DNA from: Paraspadella gotoi | Taxonomy: Eukaryota > Chaetognatha | NCBI GenBank assembly: GCA_051294375.1 | Contig: CM119270.1 | Location: forward strand, 6,098,027-6,162,026 | Reading direction: 5' to 3' | Length of the DNA: 64,000 nt | Shown here: piece after piece, positions 41,400 to 53,671 of the stretch | Numbering within the stretch: the stretch's first letter is position 1 | How the letters are laid out: every line of letters starts with the position of its first letter | Position numbers and translations under genes: made by a program | Notes under the pieces: model-generated | Databases searched by the model: none | What the model was told of the DNA's origin: nothing | The model's input: only the letters and a program-made list of their open reading frames with translations

Positions 41400-44300
41400 T
41401 TCCATCATTAATACTCCCATACTCGCCCCCCTTGGCACTTACAATATTCCCTCTGCATGCTCTTAATATCAATTCTTGCCTTGTCAGCCTTCGTGCGGCT
41501 GCCTTTGGACCATTTTCGCACCGCTTGCCGCGGCTTCCTTCCTCTTCTAGATTATGATGACCACTCAACCCGCGCCGGATTTCCCTTCATTGTGCGGACG
41601 CGAATCCTCTCCTGTGTCATTTACGAACCATAAGGGTGGGTCGGAGAGCGAGCTGCATGGGGTGGCGCGGATGCAGGCGGGAAATGAGTTTGGAAGTAAT
41701 TGCGTTTCACTTGCTAGCGAGGCCGCCTCTCTATTCTCTGGGCCCCTCGTTTCTTACTACCATTTCCTTTGTTTTTCTTCCACGTTTTCTCACAGTTTTA
41801 AAAAATATTTCTCAAAAATCTGCCGTACGAGAAATCTTTTGGCGTGTTGCCCCCTGGTAAATAGTTAGATTTCCTTAGTTACGACTGCTGTCGTATATGT
41901 CTTATAATCTTATATAAAATACCTAGAGGAGAAGAATATCGGATCTCAACGTCGCAACGCCCTGTCACTGATCTCTGTCCGGCACTCTCGTGTCCCATCG
42001 CCCTGACTCTCCATCATGTCCCTGCCACGTTTATCGCGCACGCTCTGAATGATCATCTGCCCGAGCGCCATCAGAGCGAATTGTTTGGAAACTCGTTCTC
42101 GACGCACAGTAAGGGGTTTGGATGCTGCGGACCATCTCTCCACCACATGCGCAGGGAATCTTTGCGTCCTCAGATCTGATCGGTAGTGTATGGACGTATC
42201 ATTCTCAGTGCACGATTACCTGCTGCTGGGCAGATCAACCCTGAAATAAGAGAAGGATATTTAATAATTATATTAATGAAATAAAATATAAAATCAATAA
42301 ATTAACACTATTTTTATAGCCTTTTTCAATTTTGTTGGAAGATTATAGATTTATATTTTTATTCGACTCCATTGTTCTTTTAGTGTCTATATTAATAGGC
42401 TCTGATTCGTTTATTATTTTTTGCGTTGTTTGGTATGCTAAAGTAAGTTTTGTTTTGTTTTATAATATGTTAAGCATTCCTTATCGTTTTTTTTTATACG
42501 TTCCGATTACTCACTTATTCGCATTATAGCTCTACGTTCCGAATTTGCGCGCGAATGTGAGCCGCGGAACCAATGTGGCAAATCAAACGACCTCGTGATC
42601 TGATTGTAGCACCTGTGCCTCATATTGTCGCATGAGCATCGGGTGCGTATTGTGGCGCAGATGGACTGAATAACTCGACAAAAAAAAAAATTCTCAAATT
42701 TGTGCATAAATTCGTTATGTTCAGATTTCCTCATAGATGATATTAATCTTGTATTCGACTTGTCGCCGAATATAAATTAACAATTCGTATATTAATGACT
42801 AATAAAAGTTAACAAAATACAATATCCTATTAATCTTTTTGTCGAATAAAATACAAACTGCTATAAAAACGACCGACTTGACAAGATGGTTATATTCCTT
42901 ATCTAAACAATCTGTGTGTAGATTCGATCGAGGATGCATACAACAGTCTGGAAACATCTTAATACGTAGTACACAATGATGATTGTAGCTGTTCACGACT
43001 CCGGTACAACTTCAAAAAAAAATAAGAAAAAAAAGCGACATCACGCAGATACTATCGACGAAATCAAACGAACAAAAACAAAAAACAAGAAACCAAAGTT
43101 CAATGCTTTCTTTGTTCTTATTTTTAAAATATTCCCGATGCCATATTGTGTCAAACCTTGAAGCCAGAAGCTGGAGTGACTGTCTGGGCGGGGTCGTTCT
43201 TAGATAAGGACTCGCATGCGTCAAGCTCCACTTTTCCCATTCCTCGCTCGGACGGATTCTTAAAATGAACTCTCGGGAACGTTTCCGTTGGCCGTTTGGA
43301 ATGCGTACGTTGTCCCCCGGGGCAGCTCCGACAAGGGCCTCGTTGGGCATCTCCACCGAGTTCACTGAGTGTGATGATTAGTACAGGTTTGAGAAATGAG
43401 TTTCTTCTCTTTTAGTTTTTGTTTTGTCGTTGTAGAGGTTAGGTTCGAACGTATTAGTGACTTAGTTTAGTATTTATTGAGTAGATAAGTTGAGTGATTA
43501 GTATTTTCGACGTAATAGCTGACGTGAAGTTGAAGTATTAAATTAAGCTGACATGCATGTCTGTAGTAATATAGTAGTTGGTGGAGTACAGATAGTCAAT
43601 TTTTAGTTCAAGTGTGGTTTCATATGAATAATGTAGACGTCAAGAGTCTGTCTAAGTAATATAGTATATGTAAGTATTTATTAGTAACTCGGAGAATAGT
43701 AGTCGGACGAGTACAGTAGTCGCTCACGTGCGTAAGCTTATAACAATTCCAATGTCAGTAACGTTTGAGTATCGAAGTAACTACCGTAGTAGTAGTAGTA
43801 GTAGTAGAAAGTCGCAGTATAACAGTAGTATAGGTAGAGATTGTAGCACTGCCCCAAGTTTCAGCCCCTAAATAAAAATGACTTTTTTCAATTTATGAAC
43901 CGTGTCTATTGAGTAAGAATCGATGGACCAAAATGCTTACTATTGGTATGCGCTACACTGCGAGAAGGCGAGGTGAGGAGTGGCCGAAAAAAACCCCCAA
44001 GCCGATTCATTGTGCGAGAGGGCAGAAAAAGAGTGACGAGAGATACATGGAGAAGCGCCTTATCCAAATGGTACGAAAAGTTCCATTAGATTTTTTTCTC
44101 ACGGCAAGAATCTTCCGGTCACCTCGACACTCGGGATAGTGATGTTGGCGGCGGCAAAATTGACCAGCCGATGGACTGAGCTTCAGAACACCGAGAGTGA
44201 TCGACGCAGACTGGGAGTGATAGAGGGATGAGAATGATAGACTAAGTAGGAGAGGAGTACATCGAATTAGAGAATGTTACTTGAGCGAAAAAAAACGAGA

Positions 44301-45390
44301 TTAAAATCCTTCTGTAACTGTTTTGGATGTAAATATAAAACTACTATCAATATTCTGAATCGAATTAATGTAAATAATTTTTTAAAATGAATCGTTCCCT
44401 TGTATTAGAAATTATAAAAAAAAGTGCTTCATAAGTTATATTTAAAAGTTATTATTTAAGTAAGCTCCAAAAAACCGCGTGCTCGAATGAACTGTTTGCT
44501 AATTCCAAACTGTCGGTAACATCGACCGACGGGCACATGTGCCCCGGATGCCTGCACCGATCTTGAGATAGAGACTATGTGCAGAGGGGAAGTTCAGCGA
44601 GTGGCTCTGACGGCCGTTCCGTGAGGCAGATCCGAGTCACAGAGGCGGGCAGAAGAGAAGTTTGGCCCGAAGCATAGTTAGGACAGATCTTTGGCGAGTC
44701 GAAGCAGAACCACCTCCCTAGGGGGAAAAATTGGCGCAGAAGATGAGATGAGAGGTTGGGGGCAAAGAGGCGAAGCGGTGGAGGGAAAGACCGCGAATAA
44801 TAGGATAGTATAAGCAGCGAAAGGCGCGAAGAGAGAAAAGGGAGAGTGCGATGTGCGGACGAGTAAGCAGAAATCGAGGTAAAGAAAGATTGAGATAATC
44901 ATAACGGGAAGAGGGAGAAGCGGAGAAAAAATCCGCTAGGAGAAAGACATAAAATGTTTAGACATTTCATGCTATCATGAGTGTTAAAATCATTCCCTTC
45001 TTCTCTCCTGCTCTATCTCTCTCTCCATAGCTCTCAATTCTCTCTCTCTCTCTCTCCTCTCATGCTCTTCTCATCTTATCAAACTTTATACTTACTTTTG
45101 TATATAAGTGATTAACTCAAATTTTGACCCGAGTGCTAGCTTATTTGTAGAGACCTTTCACTGAACTTTTTTTTTTTGGCGCATCATTTACTCAATACGT
45201 GATGCTGTTTTTATTATTCATTTATATTCAATTGACCTGAGACTGGACAATACTTCCCTTGAACCAGTACCATCTTGCTCGCTGAGGAGGAGCTGTGCAA
45301 CATGTTGGTGGCAGTTGTAGCCAGAATGGGGACGTATGCGACCGAGCTTGGATTGGTAGGCCCACTTCTAACAGTAGGTGGAACCTTGAA
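41400..45390 (-). pseudogene. EEF1A: Heavily corrupted EEF1A copy, exons 5-11
   Basis: Reverse-strand exon remnants occur at about 45.26-45.39, 44.48-44.70, 44.12-44.20, 43.15-43.37, 42.53-42.68, 41.94-42.24 and 41.40-41.60 kb, in the right order and at the right spacing. The clearest is 43.15-43.37 kb, which still reads SVEMPNEALVGAAPGDNV against SVEMHHEAL in the intact gene. Substitutions are not biased to codon third positions, so this is not ordinary gene divergence. Confidence 0.7.
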
Positions 45391-46219
45391 AAGGAAACGC
45401 GGACTATGAGATTAATTAAATTAGAATTAATTAATTAATTTGAAGCTGTTTAAGTCAATTTCATTTCTAATCCATTCTGTCGTACTCTGTTTAACCCATC
45501 GCCATTTCTGTAACATTATCTATCTCTTGGGCATATTTTTTACATAAACTCTCCAAAAAACGGAGGTTGAGGGACTGTGATATTTGCCTCATAAGGAGTA
45601 TGTGTGGCATTAACTTTGTTAAAACATGGTCTTTCAAGTAGCGGAATGCGACCAAAGTTCAAATTTTGAATTGGCAAACTCCGCATTGAAACTCATCCAT
45701 TGATGTATTAATAATTGTGTATAAAATATTTTTTTTGCAAAAATGATTCGAACCATGAGTTTGAATTCGCTAAGTTAAAATCTGAATTATATTGCTATAT
45801 AATGTCAATACAATATTTTCTTTTTGATATTTTTAAGTTTTAGATTTGTGATTTGATTAAGAGCATAAAAAGTTCTGAATTTAATTAAACGCAAAATCTA
45901 ATTATATTATATTTTTTTTATAACTGAAATAACAAAAATATAATTTCATTAGATGATGATGTGCTTTTTTTACATCAGTTTTTTCCTAATTTTTAACCTT
46001 ACTTATTTACTTCTAATTAATTGATAAAAATATTAATAAAAATAGAAATTCCTACTTTAGGTGAGTTTAAAAACTAATCTTGCACATTAGCATATATATG
46101 GACTTTCTTAAAATAGCTAGATTCCAAAAAAAAAAAAATTTTTTAATTAATTCCTATCTATAATAAGATATAAATAAATTTATACTAGTGCTTCAAGCAT
46201 TTTAAAAATATTTGGTAGC

Positions 46220-46244
46220 NNNNNNNNNNNNNNNNNNNNNNNNN
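46220..46244. other. Assembly gap (25 N)
   Basis: Fixed-length N run between copy D and a new locus that starts with a (CCT)n tract. Confidence 0.99.
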
Positions 46245-46278
46245 CCTCCTCCTCCTCCTCCTCCTCCTCCTCACCTTG

Positions 46279-46330
46279 ATGTCGGACTCGTCGACGGAAT
46301 TGATTCGATCAATCGATTCTGCGACAGAAG
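46279..46330 (+). CDS. Possible first coding exon (17 codons)
   Basis: An ATG opens MSDSSTELIRSIDSATE and ends at a strong GAAG|GTGAGT donor in phase 1, preceded by a (CCT)n tract. The composition (Ser, Asp, Thr) fits the S/T-rich gene downstream. However, the phase does not match the acceptor of the 48033 exon directly, so an unseen exon, a sequencing error or an unrelated gene is possible. Confidence 0.3.
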
Positions 46331-46968
46331 GTGAGTTCGACTCTTCGCTGCCCTCACCCCCTTATTTTTTAAAGGGGGAAGGTGGCATGTCCCGGTGCCG
46401 GGGAGAAGGGGGCGGGCGGGCGACGACACATCGCCGACCCCAAATTTTTTTTCTTTTTCATTTTCAAATCGACGGTGCGCGAGTTTTTAATTTATGTATT
46501 CATATTTGTACTTCTTTCCTGAATCAGCTGTTTTTTTTTTTTTTAGTTTATTTGCAAAATAAATTGCATTATCATAAACTGTAATTTACATATATTCGAT
46601 TTTGACATATTTTATGTTTCAAATACGATTTTTCGGCGAACGAATTTTGATTTTTTTTATTCGATTTTGATTTTTTTTTTTTCGATCGCGAATCTCGAAT
46701 CGATTCCGACATTTTTTCTGCTTTAAATTCAATTCCATCGGATTTTCATTTTTTTGAATTAATTTTGTATTCTAAACTCTTTCTCTTTATTGAATTCAGT
46801 TTATTTCAGTTTTCCGATTCGTGTTATTGTCTTATTAAATGCGATTTATTTTACAAAACTTTTGAATTTTTGAATTGAGTCGAAGTCTTTCATTGGTTTT
46901 GTTTATATCCATTCATAAACATCAAGAGTTGTCATGAATTATATATAATATCTATATATAATATAATA

Positions 46969-46993
46969 NNNNNNNNNNNNNNNNNNNNNNNNN
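46969..46993. other. Assembly gap (25 N)
   Basis: Fixed-length N run. The flanking TATA-rich sequence reappears inverted near 51.85-51.90 kb. Confidence 0.99.
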
Positions 46994-47103
46994 CATATAT
47001 ATTTAATATATACAAAACGGATGTTTGCCCTTCACAATTTCTTTTTCTCTCTAGCGTCTCTTTTTTCCAACTCCGCCTCCAACGCCGTGTCGCTTCGGCG
47101 GGC

Positions 47104-47636
47104 CGCCGCCCGTTCACGGCACCTCCACCGACGCTGCAGTCTCGACAGCTTCCGTCCCTTTGCCTTCTCCTCCTGCACGATTTGTCCGCTATAATTAAGC
47201 GCGCATCGGCATCGCCTCGGCCATCGCGCGTCGGCATCTGCTCCGGCATCGCTCTCGCGGCATGCCTCCGCATCGCCCGCAGACATGCGCCTCCGACCGT
47301 CCAAAAACGCGCTTCCCTTCCGTCCGAAGATTCATAATCGCCGACTTCTCCCGGGAATTTTGGTTCAACTTCTATCACAAACTCTCCCAACTTCGATTTC
47401 GACGAACCATCCTAATTCTTCGCGATTTCTTCTGCGAGCTCAAACGCAAATCCCTCGCGAATCCATCAATTCTATCATAATTCTGCAACAAACTGCTTCG
47501 TATTCTTTTCACGAATTCTCTCACCAATCGGCTAATTCTATCACAACCATCCCCTCGCATTCCCTCTGATTTCAAACTCGATCTTTCGGTTCCTAGTTTG
47601 CGGACAAAGTCTTACGCTGCGGCGCTGACAGGAGGT
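47104..47636 (+). pseudogene. Alternative copy of the S/T/N-rich exon (frameshifted)
   Basis: Matches 48059-48549 (shared gcacctccaccgacgctgca start, repeated catcgcctc units and cgctgacaggag|gtgagt end), but the frame is broken by indels. Upstream of about 47117 it is joined to a different GC-rich sequence than the 48033 exon is. The same alternative version appears inverted at 51.24-51.83 kb. Confidence 0.6.
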
Positions 47637-47998
47637 GAGTTAATTACTGATAGTGAACGCAATCCATGACATAATTTGAATTAGATCCTATATAGCTGCT
47701 GATTTGGAAATGAGAACGAAGTTATGAAACTGTTAACTAATGAGTTAAAATTTTAGTGTTCTGAATTAAAAACTTTATTTTAGAAAGACTTACTTAGTAT
47801 GACTAGGAATCTGTTTGCAAAAATGTTAATTACTTTTAACCAGTTTTTCTTTGTTTTAAATTTATTAATTATTTATTTATTCGGTTTATGAATAATTAAT
47901 TGTGTATAGCTTTCGATTTCGTTGTGTTTCGAATTTAGGGGGGAGGGGAGGGGAAAAAAACGAATTTTTGTTTTGGTTTTGTAACGAATTTTTTAGGA

Positions 47999-48029
<31 letters not shown>

Positions 48030-48032
48030 CAG

Positions 48033-51000
48033 CCAATGTTACAGCTGATGAAGGAACGTGGCACCTCCACCGACGCTGCACCCGACAGCTCCGTCCCTTG
48101 CACCTCATCCTCCTGCACATTTTCGTCCGCTACCGCATCCGGCATCGCCTCCGGCATCGCCTCCGACATCGCCTCCGGCATCGCCTCCGACATCGCCACA
48201 GACATCGCCTCCGACCGTCCCAAAACGGCTTCCCTTCCGTCCGAAGATTCACAATCGCCGACTTCTCCCGGGAATTTTGTCACAACTTCTATCACAAACT
48301 CTCCCAACTTCGTTTCGACGACCATCACTAATTCTTCCGATTATCTCGCGAGCTCAAACGCAAATCCCATCGCGAATCCAATCAATTCTATCATAAATTC
48401 TAGCACAAACTCTTCGTATTCTTTCACGAATTCTCTCACCAATTCGGCTAATTCTATCACAAATCCTCTCGCTAATTCGCCTCTGATTCTCAATCGATCT
48501 TTCGGTTCTAGTTTGCGACAAAACGTCTACGCTTCGGCGCTGACAGGAGGTGAGTTAATTACTGATAGTGCACGCAATCCATGACATAATTTGAATTAGA
48601 TCCTATAATAGCTGACTGATTTTGAAAATGAGAACGAAGTTTATGAAACTGATTAACTAATAGTTAAAATTTTAGTAGTTCTGAATTAAAAACTTTATTT
48701 TAGAAAAGACTTACTTAGTATGACCTAGGAATCTGTGGGCAAAATGTTAATTACTTTTTGAGATTTATTTGAAACTCATTCTATTCTATTAAACTTATCT
48801 GAACAGATAACCTCAACCCAATTGTCTTTCGAATAGACGAGACACAACTGGACACGACATTCGAAGACTTCCTCCATCATCTGCCACTTAAGATCTGAAA
48901 ATTAGTCTAACCACACAAATCTTAAACATCCTTAGCCAATGGTAATAGCATAGCCAATAGCCAATGCAATAGCCAATAGCCAATACCAATCAGCCAATTA
49001 CGCCAATTAGCCAATAGCCAATGCCCAATGGCCAACAGCCATAGCCAATTTTTAGCCATCTCCCTAACACCACTGAGCTGAATGCGGCGCACGGCGGCGT
49101 GCAAGGGTTGGAACCCGGGTGGACGAGTTGACCATCGCGCCGAGGAAGAGTTGGATCCGGTAAGGAGATGGTAGTGATGGGAAGGTAAGGCGGAGGAGGC
49201 GGAAGGCAGATCGCGCGGGGCGGGCCTCGAAGTGGGGCGGCGCTCTCTCAAGATCTCAAATCCGTCGAAGGGCTGAACCCAGTGCCAGCGGTGTTCGCGC
49301 GATCCAAGGAGTACCCAATCGGCCGTCGCGCATCGTGTCCGGCGGAGCAAAGTGGGCGAGCCTCCACGTGCACCGAAACCTTAGTTATTCATCAGGCGAA
49401 TCATGCATCAAGTCATCACAGCAGTCATCGGAATCCACGTCGATCATGCAGTTGTCAGACAGGTCATGTGAAATCGATCATTGGGCAGTGAATCGTACGT
49501 CGATCGATCAGATCGCCGGTCGTACTGGATCATATCGATTATCGCTGTCATCATAATCGAGCACATATCATCATCCGTCGACTCACAACATAATCAGACA
49601 ATCACAGAACGATTCAATCGATTCGTCGTCAATTTCCATTATCTGATATTCATGTCTAGTCAATTAAGGTATCATCCTCCACGCCGATTATTGTGATGCA
49701 TTCTGAAGATGTGAGACAGACATAAGAGTAAGTAAACATAAGAACTAACAATCTTAAAAGTAAAACAAACCCAGTAACATGCTACGGTACTTGAAATAAC
49801 TTTGCATTATCTATATCTAATTCACATCAGACCGATAGAAAGACCTACGTGGTCTGCCAAAGGCGTCACTGCCAGTGTCGTTCTCACTCTCTCTCTCTCT
49901 CTCTCTCCTCTCTCTCCCTCTTTCACATTCATAATCAAATTCTCAATACCTCTCGATTGTTATGCGATCTTAATTTATTCAATCGACACTATGACGAAAG
50001 TATTTTACGAATTCAATTTCTTTTTATCATTTTTATACATGTTATACATTCCATTTCTCGCGGAGCATCTCATGTTAGACGAGTATTTATGAGAGAGCAT
50101 GCCGGCTTTTAGTGGTTATTTTTAGGAGAGGTGACGAGTCACAGTTAGGCCGGGGTATAGTGGAAATATACAGAGAGAGGATATCGATTACTTGAGAGAG
50201 AGATGAGATTCGAGTATTATAGTTTTATGAGTTTGCGGCGGGAGAAGATAACAAGGATTAATAATTACCATTAAACAAGCTAAAAGGGAGAAGCGAGATA
50301 AGAAAGAAAAAAGGCAGTTTAAGGAAGAACTTACACTTCAAAGAAAGATTCAACAACAAAAAATTAAACGAAAGATTCAAGAAAAGATTCAAAGAAAGAT
50401 TCAAAAGAAAGATTCAAAGAAAGATCAAAGGAAGCAATGGAAAGCGGACAGAGAAAAGAGGAAGCAAAAAGGTGGACGATTCCCGCTCAAAATGTTGTCT
50501 TTTCAATGCATGAGTAAAGTTGATAATGTAAGCGTCGATCATGAAGTCTTATTGGTCTTTTTTTTTTTCATCCTTTTCGTCTCGGTTGCTGACGAGACTA
50601 GAGAAACCGCATCTGTCCGTTCGTCTGTCTAAGATTTAGTCGTTTTCGTTTGTCGAAAATAAAAATTTCTTCCGAAAAAAAAAAAACAAAAATAAGTAAA
50701 TAAGAAAAAGAAATAATGTTATAATTAATATATTTCAGGGAGGAAAACCATTTATTTGTTTTGTTTGCAACGAATTTTTTTAGGAACATTTTTTTTCGGA
50801 CGTGTTTCGACTCTACCGTTACAGTATTTCATCAGCTGTAACATGTCTGAAAAAAAAAAAAAAATGTCCTAAAAAATTCGTTACGAAAACAAAACAATAA
50901 ATCGTTTTTTCCCTCCCCTCCCCTAAATTCGAAAACACAACGAAAATCGAAAGCTATACACAATTAATTATTCATAAACGAATAAATAAATAATTAATAA

Positions 51001-53495
51001 ATTTAAAACAAAGAAAAACTGGTTAAAAGTAAATTAACATTTTTGCACACAGAATTCCTAGTCATACTAAGTAAGTCTTTTCTAAAATAAAGTTTTTAAT
51101 TCAGAAGCACTAAAAATTTTAACTCATTATTAATCAGTTTCAATAAACTTCGTTCTCATTTCCAAAATCGCAGCTATATAGGATCTAATTCAAATTATGT
51201 CAATGGATTGCGTTCACTATCAGTAATTAACTCACCTCCTGTCAGGCGCCGCAGCGTAGACTTTTGTCCGCAAACCTAGGAACCGAAAGATCGATTTGAG
51301 ATCAGAGGGAATGCGAGGAGGTTGTGATAGAATTAGCCGAATTGGTGAAGAGAATTCGTGAAAAGAATACGAAGCAGTTTGTTGCAGAATTATGATAGAA
51401 TTGATGGATTCGCGAGGATTTGCGTTTGAGCTCGCAGAAGAATAATCGCAAGAATAGTGATGGTTCGTCGAAATCGAAGTTGGGAGAGTTTGTGATAGAA
51501 GTTGAACCAAAATTCCCGGAGAAGTCGGCGATTGTGAATCTTCGGACGGAAGGGAAGCGCGTTTGGACGTCGGAGGCGCATGTCTGGGGCGATGACGGAG
51601 GCATGCTCGCGAGAGCGATGCGGAGTCAGATGCCGGACGCGCCGATGCCGGACGGCGATGCCGATGCGCGCTAGCGGACAAATGTGCAGGAGGAGAGGCA
51701 AGGGACGGAAGCATGTCCGGTGCAGCGTCGGATGGAGGTGCCGTGGAACGGCGCGGCCGCCGGAAGCGACGACGGCGGTTGAGGCGGAGTTGGAAAAAAG
51801 AGACGCTAGAGGAAAAGAAATGTGAGGGCAAACATCCGTTTTTGTATATATTAATATATATGATTATATTATATATAGATATTATATATAATTCATGACA
51901 ACTCTTGATGTTTATGATGGATTAACACAAACCAAATGAAAGACTTCGACTCAATTCAAAAATTCAAAGTTTGTAAAATAAAATCGGCAATTTAATNNNN
52001 NNNNNNNNNNNNNNNNNNNNNCACGTTCCTTCATCAGCTGTAACATGGTCTGAAAAAAAAAAAAAAAATTTGTCCTAAAAAATTCGTTCAAAACCAAAAG
52101 CAAAAATTCGTTTTTCCTCCCTCCCCCTAAATTCGAAAACACAACGAAATGAAGTCTATACACAATTAATTATTCATAAACGAATAAATAAATAATTATA
52201 AATTTAAAACAAAGAAAACTGGTTTTCTCAATAGTGTGTTTAGACGTTCACGATATTTTAATCAGTCTTTACCAATCGCCCAGATAACTAATTTCGTCTT
52301 CCTCGCCCAACTTCTTGCAGCATACGGTTCCACTCAACTGCCGCAACTCGGCGCCACGGGACTGCATCTTCAGTTCGCGCCGCAACATTCGACGGTGCCG
52401 CCGCAAATGAGTCTGCAGGTAGGAAGGAATGCTTCTCAATGCTGATGTTGCTGCGGTTTGGATGTTGTTATTGTTGCATAAGAACTAGATTTGATTAAAA
52501 TTGATCGCGTTTCAGTCGTGTTACTATACGGATTATCAGGTAACGTATATATTCCCATTTCATTAACTGATTAAATAATTTTTAAAAATGAATTTTATAA
52601 CTTTTAACAAAAACGGTAATTCTGGAATTCTTGTAGAACAGTTTTAAAAACTTGAATTAACATGACTTTTGGTGACGGCGATAATGACGATCACTAAAAT
52701 CTAAATGATAACTAATCTCACCCTGATTCTCTTCTTCCAGAGTCTCCAAGCCTTCGCTGCGGCGATGGCTGCTGTCAATCCGCACGGAACGCTGACGCCG
52801 ACTTCGCCGCTTACGCCGCTGTCGCCGCTGAGCCTCAGTCAGTCGCTCAATCTGCAGGTGGAGATCTGTCGAATTGACATAAAAAGTTAATTTACAAATA
52901 GGGAATTTAAAAGATGGTTATAATGGTTAACATGGTTAATTTAGTTTAATTTTAAAAAAAGGTGGTTGCAACGTGAGAATAAAGATTACATTCTTGCGAT
53001 TTTAATATGCGATTGTTGTTGTTTTGAATGTCGGTGATTTTAAAATCTATTCCAAATACAAAACTTTCAAAGACTGAAAAGCATTGAAAAGCATTACAAC
53101 GATTGGTCAAATATCAGTTTAATCGACCAATCACATCTTCTCCTCTTCTCTCTTTTTCCTCGTCAAGACTCTCAACCAAGGAAGTCCCCAAGCCCTCGCC
53201 AACCTCTCGCCATCTTCCTCCACCGGAAGCGGACTTCAGTCCGTCGCTCAAAACGCTCTTCAAACGCAGGTGAGGGAAAAGTGGGGCTTAGGGTGGGCGG
53301 GTTGGTTAAGGAAAAGTAGGAGAGCAGCAATGTGTTAGTGGTAAGGATTAGAGAGAAAGGAACATAACAGGATTTACTATAGACAATGAAACTTAGATTA
53401 GTAAAAAATATAAAAAGTTGAAAAGAATTTTATGTTCACCATAATGAAGCTCACTATGTTTTTTCTCATGTCAGTACTCGAAATTCTCTCTCTCC

Positions 53496-53552
<57 letters not shown>

Positions 53553-53662
53553 ACTCCTCTCTCACTCTATCAGATCTCATCTTCGGCTCCATCCACGTGT
53601 TCTGATCCAGAGAGTCCCAACGCCGTCGCAGCCTCCGCGATTCAAGTGGCGCCCTCCACGTC
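48033..53662 (+). CDS. S/T/P/Q/N-rich protein gene (six exons, one a 24-nt microexon)
   Basis: Exons: 48033-48549, 52321-52418, 52516-52539, 52741-52857, 53168-53269 and 53574-53662. All have AG/GT borders, and phases join correctly (exon 1 ends in phase 1, exon 2 starts with the two remaining bases, and later junctions are phase 0 until the last, which ends in phase 2). The first exon is 172 codons of Ser/Thr/Asn/Ala, including an IAS-G/D repeat from a 12-nt unit (about 48134-48214). Later exons are Gln/Ser/Pro/Leu/Ala-rich with TPTSPLTPLSPLSLSQSL. The microexon encodes SCYYTDYQ. No folded domain is visible. Such composition is common in activation or linker regions of transcription factors and RNA-binding proteins, so the DNA/RNA-binding part may lie beyond the last donor. 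The family is not recognised. The long first intron contains a corrupted second copy of the locus. Confidence 0.6.
48134..48214 (+). repeat. Coding 12-nt tandem repeat (GCATCGCCTCCG-type)
   Basis: About six to seven units encode alternating IASG and IASD. The repeat is also present, with different unit order, in the copies at 47.2 and 51.6 kb. Confidence 0.75.
48560..50200 (+). repeat. Corrupted direct copy of 52.2-54.26 kb
   Basis: The end is recognisable: 49.34-50.16 kb follows 53.62-54.26 kb (cctccacgt, the cat-rich tract, the CT tract, then cattcataatcaaattctcaatacc and tgttatgcgatctta). The exon portions (48.9-49.35 kb) are too altered to read. The interval 48.91-49.04 kb is a low-complexity array of agccaat units. 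Confidence 0.5.
50260..50632 (+). other. Open K/R/E/Q-rich stretch built on an AAAGATTCA repeat
   Basis: About 120 codons stay open from near 50263 to the TAA at about 50631. The first part is strongly charged (KREKRDKKEKR and repeated RKIQ/EKIQ units) and the second hydrophobic (LLVFFFFILFVSVAD). There is no ATG before the middle of the stretch. The tandem gaaagattcaa units (about 50340-50430) make it a minisatellite. Coding status is doubtful. Confidence 0.25.
50740..50890. repeat. Small fold-back (inverted repeat with about 60-bp loop)
   Basis: The tgttttgtttgcaacgaa, tttaggaac, T-run and cggac series on the left is mirrored on the right as gtctg, A-run, tgtcctaaa, ttcgttacg and aaaacaaaac. 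The loop contains cgttacagtatttcatcagctg. The same single-arm sequence occurs at 47.98-48.05 and 52.02-52.10 kb. Confidence 0.7.
50890..51996 (-). repeat. Inverted copy of 46.9-47.95 kb
   Basis: From 51.96 back to 50.9 kb the minus strand follows the 46.9-47.95 kb segment, including the TATA-rich tract, the alternative S/T/N-rich exon (51239-51831, frame altered) and its intron. The minus-strand exon reads SLPSEDSQSPTSPG as in the 48033 exon, then shifts. Confidence 0.7.
51997..52021. other. Assembly gap (25 N)
   Basis: Fixed-length N run. The next contig opens with the reverse complement of the 48.05 kb exon start. Confidence 0.99.
53502..53563. repeat. (CT)n at the 53574 exon acceptor
   Basis: CT dinucleotide run acting as the polypyrimidine tract just before the tatcag acceptor. 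Confidence 0.9.
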
Positions 53663-53671
53663 GTAAGTAGT

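Larger units (their letters stand above)
35400..46219 (-). repeat. Noisy third copy of the EEF1A/flank segment (copy D)
   Basis: Collinear with 25.92-33.7 kb (copy C) and continuing further into EEF1A intron 4. Accuracy falls steadily: 35.4-39.4 kb is readily aligned, 40-42 kb only by landmarks and 43-46 kb by isolated exon matches and intron tails. No intact gene is present. The loss of similarity along the contig looks technical. Confidence 0.75.

Noticed and set aside
21191-46219. CRISPR-like or bacterial mobile system suggested by many repeated segments
   Set aside because: Repeats are kilobase-scale copies of a spliced animal gene region; no short spaced repeats with unique spacers and no prokaryotic genes.
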